Below, piece by piece: positions 11,901-23,000 of a stretch of DNA of 64,000 nucleotides. Both the position numbers and the translations under genes were made by a program. Positions within the stretch are counted from its first letter, which is position 1. Each line of letters opens with the position of its first letter. Below the pieces are notes generated by a model. That model did no database searches and was not told the origin of the DNA. It was given only the letters and a program-made list of their open reading frames with translations. This stretch comes from Beroe forskalii. Its lineage: Eukaryota; Ctenophora; Nuda; Beroida; Beroidae. The stretch is taken from contig WFMF01000391.1 of NCBI GenBank assembly GCA_011033025.1, positions 1 to 64,000 of the forward strand. The letters run 5' to 3'.

Positions 11901-14900
11901 ACGTAGTTTTTTGGGGGAGAAATTTCCGTTATATTCACCCAAAAACCATACGCCACGCACAAGAAGAGTGCACTATGCATACCCCATGGTAAATCAAACC
12001 AGTGAATGACTCTGCTTAAGACAACACCGTAATTACCAGCTGTGGATTAACGCTGGTAATTAAGCGGTTGTCAGAGAACTACGCCGACTACCCTCTCTAC
12101 CGTTTTAGTCTTTGTCTGGTTTATCATGCTATGTCTGCTTTGGTTTTGTACGTGGTGCCTGTTTTGGACGAAATATCCCGATTTTCCACTGGAAATTTTC
12201 CAGCCGAATATAAACACCATGCATAATACAGATTTTAAATCTCAATTCGCTGTCAGTTCACTGTCATTCGCTCGCCTGATCCTAGAGCGCGTGACATGAA
12301 GTTAGGTCACGTGACATGAAGTTCAGTCACGTGACATGAATATAGTTCACGTGCTCTACACGTCTCGTGTTCTTAGATTTGTTCCTATCCGCTGTGCTTG
12401 ATGAGGGGCTACAGATCCTACATGCACCGATGATGTGCGGGCTCAGCAAATTGGGGCTGTTTGACCGCACTGAACTTATATTTTAAACCATGTTAGTAGC
12501 GTCACTGTTAACTGCATATCATTTGAGTAAGACCTATTCGAATGTGGGCATTGGTTGAAATTCAAGTCCACTGTAATTTTGGACTATTTTAGCCTGTTTA
12601 TGTATGATGGTTATTTTCAAAAACTCTCTAGTTTTGTGATATATATGCCTGTAGACATACAGCTTCTAAGCAAATCTATGTAGACCTATTTAGGGCACTT
12701 TTGAGCCTTGCAGTGCTTTATAGTTGACCAGCTCAAAGTTGATAAACCCTCCTCGACCTACGTTATTTGGGTATACTAGTTGTGGCAGCTGTATTTATTT
12801 TACTGTATTTATATTTACTGTATTTATTTCTACTGTATTTATTTTTACTGCATTTATTTTTAGATTTTTACTGCATTTATTTCTACTGTATATATTTTGA
12901 CTGTATTTATTTTCACTGCATTTATTTGTACTGCATTTATTTTTAACGGAGCTTGTGTTTTATGAGTTTATGGTATGCTAGAAATGTCAGAAGGGCACGA
13001 TTACAAGAGTGCGATGCTGTGTGTTGGGGGAACACACGATTCCCATAGTTTACCGTTTGTATGTTCACTTATCGCTTATCAGTCTAAATCAACACGTTAA
13101 GGGGGCAGGGGGGGTCTTCGGGATGCCGATGGCCAAAATGGAGTTTCTGACTGGAAATGACAGAGGAGCATCGTAGCTACCAGAAAACGCACTAGCAAAA
13201 CGCTTGTACCTAGCCTGAGTTAGCGATTTTGAAAATCGGAATTTGCCTGTAATTACAGTACGCGTGAGAAGCCAATCGCAATTTGCCGAAAATGATCTTA
13301 AAAAATCTATCTTCTACATTTTTGGAGAATCGTCCTGAAACTTTCCAGATATGTTCTAGGGATTAAAATGAAGAGATTTGTTCAGTAGATTTTTGATTTA
13401 GGCCTTTAAACCGAAAATATTCGATTTTGAAATTTCGAACCCGCCAAAAATCATCAAAATTTGGCACTTCGAAATACTGGTCAGTATCAGGCCAGTAGCA
13501 CGCCATTATGACGCCAGTAGCTGTAGCAGGCCAGTAGCACGCCATTATGACGCCAGTAGCTGTAGCAGGCCAGTATCACGCCAGTATCAGTTCAAACATA
13601 ATATTTTTCCGGATTTTTTCATTCGTTCCGATCAATTTGCTGCGTTTTAATCCTGCTATCTGGAAGCACCAGGTGCTATTTAGATTAGGTGTGCTGATCC
13701 TGTTAAATGTGTGTGATTATAGCTATGGATTAGATAAATCGAGTAAAGAAAAAGAGGAAAAAACCGAACATTTCTCTGAGGGAGGTTTTGGCAGGTGTTC
13801 GGTTTTTTGAGAGGAATATACTTGTCATGCTGTCTTCATTTGCCCACTACCGTGTGCTTCATAGTTTCAATGTGGTTTTATATATTTCTTCTGCGACGAA
13901 CTGACCAAGATTTGAAATCAGATCTGATCGTCGATCGATTATATTCGAAAAGCTTTTATACTTTTATACATAGAAGCTGGAACAGGAATCTAATGTACGG
14001 AAACCAGTAACCACTCAGTGCGAGTGCATTAAATCATGATTGAATCACGAGCTGTAAGCGAATGATTTAAGTGAGAATAATTTAGCATGTATGCAAGGAG
14101 TGTATTATGTTATTTCCACCATAGTGGAAGTTTCATTGTGGAGTTATGAAGAGTATGAAAACGCCACCAAACCAGTAACCCCATTATTGATTTGAATGCT
14201 GTCAATGCTGATTATTTGAGTAAAAATTGAACTAAGAGTTCGTCTCCCCAAATATGCTTAATAATGCAGGGATTATTCATTGGCATGTAGCATTAATCTA
14301 AATACCCCAGTGCAGAAGTGACATGTCTGGGATAATTTATGCCAACTATGAAGCATGATGAATTATCCAATTCACAGGTGATGCCAGGAGGAATGAGGAT
14401 TTTCATATGACTAAAGGTTTTTTTAACTACGTAAACGGAATTAAGACTTTTTTGATATTTTTGTTGGACTGAATCCTGCATAGAATCCGTTGATTTACTT
14501 TAATCTGTATAATTCTAGTTATTGCTTCTCACAATAACAGAGTTTTGCGAAAAAAAAAACGTTTGTTGCCCTATTGATCTTGAGCGTATTGCAATTACTA
14601 TTTGAGCATTTGCTCGCTTTGCCAACTATATTATCTCTTTCCAGGACTCCTGCAGTGAATGGAGGAAGAAAATTCTTGAAAACATGAAAGACCTTATCAT
14701 GGTGATTGTTGACTCTACATTTTGTATCCTTTCCCTCTGTCTAAACGGGATAGCTATGCTATTCTACTGGCCACAGCGCAAAGACTTCGTCCCTTTGCTG
14801 TACATTCTAATATCAGTCAGTGACAGCATTGCAGCAACGTTTGTTTTGGCTACATCTGGTGTCTATGGGTATGTGTTGTTCACTGATGACCCCTCTTTGT

Positions 14901-17900
14901 CCTACCCATGGGCCGTGATGTGTCTGACATATGTCATTGGGATAGCTTCAAGGGTTTCCATATTTCTAAACCTGCTCCTGTGTGTTTCCAGATCGATAAA
15001 GATCAGTTTCCCCTTTTACCAGATCCGGAAAAAGATAGCAATAGCGTCTGTCATTGTAACTGCTGTGTTCTGGCTGGCAGTGGCTCTAACGGATATTGGA
15101 CTGGTAGCAACAATGTCCCATGATTTGGATGCAAACCCACAAGAGTCAATGAAACCATCTGACCTAAAACCATCTGACCTGAAACCATCTGACCTGAAAC
15201 CATCTGACCTGGAACCATCTGACCTGAAACCACCTCACCTGAAACCATCTTACCTGAAACCATCTCACCTGAAACCGAGCAACTCTAAATTACCACACAC
15301 CGGGCCAAACTTACACCCCCATGACCCAAATTTTAGGCCCATCAATAGTTCTAGGTTGCATAAGCCTCCTGAATCTAACACGATTGAAAGTATACCAGCT
15401 TATGAGAAGCAACCGTTCTGGACCTTATCAACGCGAAATATTATCGGTACTAAAATCTGTGGTGTTATTGCGGATAAACTTAGGTATTCTGGAGGTACGG
15501 ATTCCACACCATACCCTCTCATTGCCCTTTTTTTCTTCATCGCCATTCCTTTTTTCATCCCCTCAATTATCAGTGTGCTGTGTTTGGTGCTGATGCTGAG
15601 GTTCCTGAATAAGACCATGGTCGTGAACGAGCAAGCTGCGGCAAGACAGAAGAATGTAACAATAACGGTAACCTTATTAACCGTAGCTTTTGCTGTTTGC
15701 ACTGGTAGTTCATCGGTGTACTTTTTAATTCAGGAAATTATTCTTCAAAAGCAACTGGAAACAAATCAGACTGGTGCAGAGAAGTATCTATATGGAATAT
15801 TCAACCTCACTCTGTTTCTTGTCAATGGATTTATCAGTCCAGTTATTCTGGTGGCAAGGAACTCTGAACTGAGAAACAAAGTGAGATCCAGCATAGAACA
15901 TCGTTTGAGTCACCCACAGCAAGCCAAGAACTCATTCATCGAATCCAACGTTAGAGTTGATAGTATTGAAATGGTAGTGTTTGAAAATAAGGCAAACCAA
16001 TAGACAAGCATTCCAAGTTTTCCAAGTATGTACAGCTCATGTTATACTCAATTCAATTCACTGAATATTATATTATACTGCTCCTAATTATAAAAGGGGC
16101 TTCTCTGGTTGTGCTGAGGGAAGAGCACCAAGCCAATCATTAAGACTGTCGGAATGTATGCCTTGAATTGACAGATTACAAATGTATCTCTTGAAATGTG
16201 ATCATTCATTCTGTAAAATATAGAAAAATAATACGCAATCATCAACCATATCTTATGTTTCTAGCCTTGGGTATACTTCCAAAGAATTTCATTTTGCCAA
16301 AGATACAGAAAGAGTCAATTGATTTGTAAATTCTTATTCAATTTGCAACTGATATTAATACTTTTAAAATTGTATGATCTAAATTTAAGTTGTTGGAACA
16401 TAATGATTATTATTTTTGTATTATTTTTCGTCGATACAAAAAGCAGGAACTAGCCGAATCAAGCGGAACAACCCGAAACCACCCCGAACCACCCCGAAAC
16501 CTCCTCGAAACGAGCCGAAACGAGCGGAAACAAGCGAATAAATTCGAAACAAGCGAAACAACCCGAGCCCCGAGCTCCCGAGGATGGAGTTGATTCGGAC
16601 TGATTCGCTTGTTTCGGTTGATTCTGATCGTTTCGGCTTAATATGAGGAGGTTTTCGGGTAGGTTGAATGGGGTGTTTACGGGATGTTCCGCTTGTTTTT
16701 CCTTGTTTCGGCTTGATTCGGCAAGTTCCTGTTTGTACTTTTGTAGTATCAACGATTATTTTTTTGTTATTGTAATCATCAATACCTATTCATTTCTGAG
16801 TTTGATTTTTCTATACAATTGATGAAAAAGGGCAAAGGCAAAAATTAAGGGTATAGTTTGGTGAAAAAGCCAGATTAGGCTTAGCCATAAATCAATATAT
16901 ATTTTTATTAATCACCACCAAAACTAGACCAAAAGCAGATAAGCAATTGTCGTTGACTGAACACTTCCAACATTTAATCTCCACTGTTATATTGTAGTTG
17001 TTATTCCCGTTATTTCACCATTTCACTATTTCAGTAGACGAGTTTGAAAGGAATTATACATCAAAACATCAAATTGGTGGAATGCTAGGTAAAAGAGCTG
17101 GGGACCGTCATCCATGGCTCAACTGATAGTTCTTGCATATAAAAAGGAGTGGTGTTGAGTGAAATTCACACTGCTAATGCTGTTCTGAGAAATGGCCTCA
17201 TAATCATATCCAGTGTCGGCAATGCTCATGACTTCATGACATAATTACTTATCATGCCTACTTATTAAGCTATTACATACTAAGGTCGTTCTTGCTCAGT
17301 GCTCACATTAGGTGATGACTGATGACTGTCGGTATTACTGATGCAAAACTACCGGACATAGGGTTGATGTTCGGAACTAAAGAAACTTTAGTGTAAAGTT
17401 TGTGCATGAGTAGTGTGTTGATGTTTACCTGCTTCTACAATTTCAAAGTTGGGGGGGAGGTGAATTAAAGGCATGATCTTTCTTTATTCTGTTTAATTAG
17501 TTATCTGTGGAAGTTAACGATTCGATTCCAACAGCAAAACTAGTTCACGTCATGCCAAGGAAGATTTCAAACTTATAGAACGTGGCACAAGTTTCAAGCC
17601 GCGCAAGCACTACAGTGCGCTTTTTCGCAAAGTTATATTTTCTAAATCCATAAGCTCAGGAAGATTTATATGCGGCGCCGCGCGCGGCGAAGAAGCGTAG
17701 GCTGTACTCATAAACATTGAATGTGGGTGCCTATTGTCCGCGACCACCGACTATAGCTTTATTCCAAACAAATTTGAACATCAAAACGAAATGTAAAATC
17801 AAGTTCAATTAATAAACAGGAATTTCCTTCAAAGAAATTTCTGTTTATTAATTGAACTTGATTTTATTTACATTTCGTAAAGGAAATTCCTTGAAATGCA

Positions 17901-19190
17901 CCTTTTTCAGAATTCAAACATGCAAAAACATTTTTTTGCCTGTATCTTTATGCAAATTACCTTGCTCCGAGAATTGAAAATTTGCTTATGGACGGACATT
18001 AATGAGGCCCCCTAACTTTTCAAAAGCCCCCTAAAGAAAGTGTAGGGAGCCGACTTTGGCCCCAAAGGCTCGAAAAAGTGTGTAATGGCATGCTATTTAA
18101 TATCAAAGGGAAGTGCTTATCTCAGCAAACCAGGGTTTAACCGTAGATGGTATAAACGAAATCCTGTGTTCTGTTTTTGATCATCTGTCTATAATGATGC
18201 TTCTATGATGAGTTTACATGATTTACAGTTACCAGAACAACACACGGTTAGGTAAAAAGTAGCCATAACTGCAAGGAAATTTGCAAATGTTAGCAACTTT
18301 TCAGATGAGTTGCCACTAAAGTAACCAGAACTCATGATATCATAAATTACAGTTCCCAAATACTAACTTGTTGGTGCTGGCAACCTTGGCAGCTCTTTTC
18401 ATGTACCACAGGGCGATATTCACACAGACATTAGCTATCTCAAATACTGCATCATTTTGCACCCTGAAGATGAAGTGATTAATCAGGAATACAGTATGTA
18501 TGATCATGTCAAATATATTGCGATTAAATATGAAACCTCAGTTCCTCACTTTTCAACATAACATTGCAGATTCTTGCTCAGAAACATCATCTCAAGCTAT
18601 GAAATATAGAAATAACTCCAATACTCCACCACCTGCCTTCTCATTGTCAAATATAGAAATAACTGCAATCTTCCACCCCGTTCCCCTCTCTCACAGTCTA
18701 CTCACTCTGGACTCCTCGTGCCCAGAGACTGAGTCCACTTGAACTTGAGGAGGTTCTGAAGGGGGCTGCTGCCCCCCTCCGCTGACTGCACAAAGCCCCG
18801 GATCAGCGGCAGGTACTCCTCTATGACGGGGGTGGAGCGGGGGTCACTCAACAAGTCACCCATCTTGGAGACCAGCTGAGCCCTTTTCTGTTTCAACTCA
18901 TTGGAAGGAGGGAGGGGTGATGCAGCAGTACCATTTACAGGTAGGTGATCCCATATTATATTCTGACAAAATCAAAGCTGTCAACCACATTCTCACGGAT
19001 TCTGTTTATATAAATTCTAGAAGTTAAACAATATATTGTACAATGTACATCCTATTATTTGTTGAATAATCAGTTAATATTCTCACTTGACGATCTGGTT
19101 AGCTTTCTGCGAGGTGAGGACGGGGGTAAGGTGCTTGGTGTCAAGGGGAGCGGTAGCCTTTAGACAGTTCCTATGGAACCAGTGTGACAT
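8987..19190 (-). CDS. BROX: BRO1 domain-containing protein BROX, eight exons recognised, C-terminus not found
   Basis: Exons, 5' to 3': 19190-19087, 18896-18706, 18463-18368, 10853-10781, 10466-10276, 10104-9929, 9755-9602, 9146-8987. The start MSHWFHRN and KATAP match BROX. Later landmarks are DAVFEI, NIALWY, DAKEVH, TAAGIF, AEAQEVTVARAVELKH, KWRRYL, DKCGDSIRTLREAQK, RENGFM, and a C-terminal PxPF-type segment LAAPIPFD. BROX is a BRO1 protein that binds ESCRT-III CHMP4 and acts at membranes, including the nuclear envelope; vertebrate forms end in a CaaX box. The last exon with that tail was not found below 8987. Phases agree at every junction except exon 1 to exon 2. There the homologous join (AA+T, GAG) has no AG acceptor, so a base change, a non-canonical acceptor or an indel is likely. 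Intron 3 (18367-10854) hosts a GPCR on the other strand. Intron 5 is flanked by a 14-bp direct repeat. Confidence 0.88.
10105..10289 (-). repeat. 14-bp direct repeat flanking BROX intron 5
   Basis: On the minus strand AGTAAGTTATTTAG (10289-10276) is the last 14 bases of exon 5, and AGTAAGTTATTCAG (10118-10105) is the last 14 bases of the following intron. They match at 13 of 14 positions. Splicing after the first copy and before exon 6 keeps the frame and the residue spacing of BROX (SKLF retained). The intron (10275-10105) is 171 bp. Confidence 0.75.
11425..11525. repeat. Dispersed repeat, inverted copy near 17.2-17.34 kb
   Basis: The segment with AAGCAGGACCTTAGTATGTA, AATAGCTCAATAGGTAT and GTCATGAAGTCATGAG reappears in reverse orientation, with differences, at about 17205-17335 (TTACATACTAAGGTCGTTCT and CATGACTTCATGAC). 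Both lie in BROX intron 3 and flank the nested GPCR. No coding content. Confidence 0.6.
12290..12358. promoter_or_regulatory. Tandem E-box array, 20-bp period
   Basis: Three CACGTG cores start at 12308, 12328 and 12348, exactly 20 bp apart, inside a tandem unit GTGACATGAAGTTNNGTCAC; the first two sit in GTCACGTGAC, the third in TTCACGTGCT. GTCACGTGAC is the consensus known for bHLH-Zip factors of the MITF/TFE family (the CLEAR element). Two helical turns between cores would place bound factors on one face. It lies in BROX intron 3, about 2.3 kb upstream of the nested GPCR. Whether it is a regulator or merely a minisatellite cannot be told. Confidence 0.4.
12785..12955. repeat. AT-rich minisatellite, unit about 15 bp (ACTGTATTTATTTTT)
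   Basis: About ten degenerate copies of ACTG(T/C)ATTTATTT(T/C)T lie in tandem in BROX intron 3. No coding potential. Confidence 0.75.
13465..13592. repeat. About 40-bp tandem repeat
   Basis: The unit GCCAGTAGCACGCCATTATG plus ACGCCAGTAGCTGTAGCAG occurs twice in full, with partial GCCAGTATCA units on either side. Short frames across it are not genes. Confidence 0.75.
14684..16003 (+). CDS. Rhodopsin-type (class A) GPCR, intronless, repeat-expanded extracellular loop 2
   Basis: A single open frame of 439 residues with seven hydrophobic segments. TM1 carries LNGIAM (Asn 1.50). TM2 has SVSDSIA (Asp 2.50). TM3 begins VMCL (Cys 3.25) and ends CVSRSI, a degenerate DRY with Arg kept. TM4 has FWLAVA (Trp 4.50), TM5 IPFFIPS (Pro 5.50). 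TM6 lacks CWxP. TM7 ends NGFISPVIL in place of NPxxY. The second extracellular loop (about residues 148-265) is unusually long and contains eight to nine pentapeptides of the KPSDL type. The receptor sits in the plasma membrane; its ligand cannot be inferred. It lies inside BROX intron 3 on the opposite strand and has its own start, stop and frame, so it is an independent gene. Degenerate DRY and NPxxY suggest a divergent orphan receptor. Confidence 0.85.
   Translation: MKDLIMVIVDSTFCILSLCLNGIAMLFYWPQRKDFVPLLYILISVSDSIAATFVLATSGVYGYVLFTDDPSLSYPWAVMCLTYVIGIASRVSIFLNLLLCVSRSIKISFPFYQIRKKIAIASVIVTAVFWLAVALTDIGLVATMSHDLDANPQESMKPSDLKPSDLKPSDLKPSDLEPSDLKPPHLKPSYLKPSHLKPSNSKLPHTGPNLHPHDPNFRPINSSRLHKPPESNTIESIPAYEKQPFWTLSTRNIIGTKICGVIADKLRYSGGTDSTPYPLIALFFFIAIPFFIPSIISVLCLVLMLRFLNKTMVVNEQAAARQKNVTITVTLLTVAFAVCTGSSSVYFLIQEIILQKQLETNQTGAEKYLYGIFNLTLFLVNGFISPVILVARNSELRNKVRSSIEHRLSHPQQAKNSFIESNVRVDSIEMVVFENKANQ
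15148..15290 (+). repeat. In-frame 15-bp minisatellite encoding KPSDL repeats
   Basis: Eight to nine copies of AAACCATCTGACCTG lie in the GPCR loop-2 coding region. The first copies are almost identical. Later ones vary to KPPHL, KPSYL, KPSHL and KPSNS. The unit length keeps the frame, so copy-number change would only lengthen the loop. Confidence 0.9.
16436..16755. repeat. GC-richer inverted repeat built on GAAACAAGC/GTTTCGGCTTG words
   Basis: The left end (AAAAAGCAGGAACTAGCCGAATC) is mirrored at the right end (GATTCGGCAAGTTCC followed by GTAGTATCAACG). The interior is a degenerate run of CGAAAC-type words changing to GTTTCGG-type words. A related copy ending in GTAGTATCAACG is at 25430-25575. 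Frames across it are not genes. Confidence 0.65.
17205..17340. repeat. Inverted partner of the 11.4-11.5 kb repeat
   Basis: The sequence is the reverse complement, with differences, of the segment at 11425-11525. It includes the AGTCATGAG/CTCATGACT word and the AGGACCTTAGTATGTAATAGCT-type word (here in reverse). It follows the nested GPCR inside BROX intron 3. Confidence 0.55.
17783..17879. repeat. Long near-perfect hairpin
   Basis: Positions 17795-17826 pair with 17834-17865 with one mismatch around a 7-nt loop. The pairing resumes outside with ACGAAATGTAA/TTACATTTCGT after a small indel, giving roughly 43 paired bases. There is no poly-T tail or gene context that would make it a known RNA gene; a precursor hairpin RNA or a tiny foldback are both possible. 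Confidence 0.7.
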
Positions 19191-20009
19191 GACACCACCA
19201 GCTCAACACAAATTAGGTGTAAGAAACTTTACAGAAGACTGAGATACACGCGATTTCGACAAAATGACAAACATTAATGTAGTAATTAACTCATTACCAA
19301 AACGTATCGCAATACGTGATTTGAAGTAAATTGTAAAATGAATAGTAACTAAAAATTTAAAAAGAGGCAATCAAAATATTTTATTCCAAGAGATCAAAGT
19401 TTATAAAACATCTAGAAAATGAAACAATCTGAAACAATTAAGTTCCACAGTTTAACTCATTAAAAAGTTAAAAGTACCAATTACCGAAGCATCAAGAACA
19501 ATGCGTATATAATATGTAATACATTGTCTATACAATAGACAATCAAAAATTTAATAAATTAGCGTAACTTCTGTCTCCTTCATTCATTATTCCATAATAT
19601 AATCTATAAACCTAACGCCAGTCACCTGCAATTAATCAATTGTGTAAACAGGCAAATATAAAATATCAAATATAGACACGCAGATCTTTTTCTAGAAGTG
19701 ACAAAATCATTCAGTGGGTCAGTATCATGAAATTACGTTTGACGATTTAACCTACAACGCCCAAATGAGAGCAAAATAGCAAGAAGTTCGAATTTATCAA
19801 TCATTCTACTTGAGATTCAGCAAGTTGTATTAAGTATTTTTGTCCTTCGAGCCCGGAAAACACCCAAAGTCTGGATAAAAGCTAACTTTAAGTTGTATTA
19901 ATTCCCATGATGATTTGATATTGAGTTAGAGATCGTAGGTCCAGTCCCCGGCCAAATTATTCACATGTATTAATTCCCTTTACAGCATAGGAAACATTCA
20001 AAGTTTACA
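19191..20009. other. Intergenic spacer between DDX28-like stop and BROX start
   Basis: This 819-bp AT-rich stretch separates the helicase stop codon (20010) from the BROX ATG (19190), both on the minus strand. It must hold the helicase 3'UTR and the BROX promoter or 5'UTR, but I see no clear TATA box, E-box or other motif. Confidence 0.5.
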
Positions 20010-23000
20010 CTATTTCTTGAGTCTGAGCTTGTACTTTTGTCCCTTGGAGTATAAGAAATACTCAAAGTCTGCTATTTGGGAGAGTTCCGCAAGGAATTCC
20101 ATGTGCTTGTCACGGTTGTGTATCAACAAAACCACGGAGATACCGTCCCGACCTGAAACACAGCGGTTTACATTGTTAATTTACAGCTTGCCATTATGTG
20201 GGTTAGTTGTGTAAAACAGCTAATTAGGGAGTTATGAGGAACCACTAACAAGCCCTAGTTATTGAGAGGGGAATTTCTATTGAAAGTTCCTTTGTTACCT
20301 CACGCCATGTTGCAGGGTAGCTTTTCTTTTGTCGATGTTTTACTATATAGTACCTGCCTAAATACGAGTAAAACCTTGAAACCTTATTAGCCCTCGAGTT
20401 TTGTATGAAAGTTTTGCTGATACTCTTATCCGATAATTATGCGAAGCAGAGTGGAAATTAGTGCAACATTATCACAACGCAGCATAATCGCTGAATAGTA
20501 TCACGAACATATTGATATTGTGCTATGAAGGTCGTCTATAAAAGTATTAGGCTATTCTGTAAGTATTAGTGAATTTGCTCGTATTGTGCAATCAGTATCA
20601 TTAAATTTACAGGACCATGAATACATTTCGCTATACTGTTGATCTAATTGCACGCTGCATAAGGGAGCCGGGAAGGGGGTCCGAAGTCGATTCGCGGGCT
20701 TTTGTTGTTGCTGATAGAGCAAAACGCCAGCTACCAGTAGAGCAGTAGGTTATTTGATGGCCCCATGCAAAAATATTTTTCTTAGTCAAAGTTATAAATT
20801 TTTCAACTTTATCAACTTATTCATAATATCGTTAGATATAGGAAATCGTGTGGTTTTTATGAAAGTTGCAGGCCGAAAAATCGTGTGTAGTACCTTGCCC
20901 AACTGATGACCCGTTTTAGCCCGCGAGCGCTTTTTCACTTTTCAGGCCTTGAATTATTTTTAAGTTCATGTATCCGGTACATTTGTAACGGTTTTTGAGA
21001 TGTGCTGATTCCTGTGCATTGTCCAAAATTCTTGACTTCATCTCTTAAACGTGCAAGAAATGAAATTCTTCGGGAAATTGTATTTTGATCCTCAGTAACA
21101 GCGAAAATATAATATTAAAATTTATCATTCATTAAGAATATTAAAAAATCTTCAATTTAAGTTTTCAAATTGTGGAAGAATATGGGAAAAATCGAACCGA
21201 AAATTTGAAGTGGCAGGATCAAGCGTGAATATTAGTGTCCGTGAAGTTTTAACTTTTAGGTCCGTGAAACTAAAGTCCGTGATATTATGTCGGATAAGCT
21301 TAATAAGGTAATTCAACTATAGTGATTTTTACGTCACAGCTCAAAGTAGGGATTAGGGAAAGCACACTTTTAATCTTTAATTAAGTGAAATAAACAAGAA
21401 GAATATCAGAAAGCAATATGATCCAATAGCTTCTCTACCCCCTCAATAGATGCTTAGTATCAAGATTCATTTCCTTACAAATAGGTACAAGGTAGTGTTG
21501 TAATGTTTCATACCCTTTGTCATTACGTCAGGTAGAGCTGAGCTGAAAGTTGTAAGTGCTTTGCAGGCAATTTTAATCAAATCTTATATTCATGAGGCTA
21601 TTATGAAATACATACCTATCGATTGCCTTAGATTTTTATTTACAGTTCCCATAGTCGCAAATTTGATTGTATGCTTAATACGAATTGTAGCGTTTGAACC
21701 TTCATCGAATTTGAGTTGTATTGTTGGTAAAATTCTTACCATGAATAATGATTTCTTATGGCTTCTATTCTTCTTCATTGCTTAGAGTAGTCCCTCTTCA
21801 AATCATGTCTTACTACAGGAAATTAGGAACTCCGGAAATCCTTTAAGATATAAGGCAACACCAAATTCAGCATTTCTATAGCTCTATAGGTAGTTATTAT
21901 CTCATGAACCTTGAATATAGTTAATAAGATAATAGTACTCTCGGCCAATTTCAATGAAAAGGGTATAATGCGGAAGGTCATTCATTAACCCAGATATGCC
22001 AAAGGGGTGGAAAATAGACCCTCAAAGTATGGCGCTATACTGTTGAGCTGGTAACTCATCTAGTCCTGGAAACTATTTTTACGCATAGGAGAAGGATCAA
22101 ATTTTTCAGAATAGAAAAAATTTTAGGATTTTATAAGATAGTTTTGCAGCACGGTGGCCCCAAAAATGGTGAAAATCCGAAATTTCAATTTGATCACTTT
22201 GACGTGCCACTGTACTCATAATTTCGACTTATATGACGTCAAAATGGTTGCTTTTTGTAGCAGAAAGATTAAATTTTGATAGTACCAATTTTCACTTCAT
22301 GTGGAGCTCAAATTTGAGACCTATAACCTGGGCAATATGGTGGGGTGGAAATCCACCCCTTTGTCCAATAAGCCAGAGGTCGTTCGAAAAAAAAGTTTCA
22401 TAAAATTTCAATCTGAATGATTTATTTCACTATTTATATGATTTGGTACGTTGAACAAAACTCCTTTTTCGATAATATTTGTCCGTTCAGGATTTTGGGG
22501 TGGAAAATCACCCCTTTGTCCAATATGAAGTATGAAATTTCAGATGATTAACAAATATGTTACCATTGAAAGAATAACGTGCCAAGGTGATTTTTGGCGA
22601 TTTCTGTGACAAAATATTCATGCTAGAACAGGTTTTACCAACGAAAATGGTATATTTTCGGGATTTGGGGTGGAAAATCACCCCTTTGTCCAATATGTGG
22701 GTACAGGTCGAAATGACGAAAATCGATCTGAGGGCCATAAAACTGAATTGTACGTAATTTTTTCATTATTTCGGCATTGTATAGACGCCTTTGAACAGAA
22801 TTTACAAGTTTGGAAAGGTTTGGGGTGATTTTCCACCCCTTTGGCACCCGAGACCCTGGTTTTTGAAGGCTGAAATCTTGAATATCAGAATTCACCAAAA
22901 ACACTTCGGTTACCGACAATTTACGTAGAAGATACGTTTATGTGCTCAAAATTTATCGTTTTGGTGTCATTTACGTCATTGTCATTGCTTTTGTTCTGCT

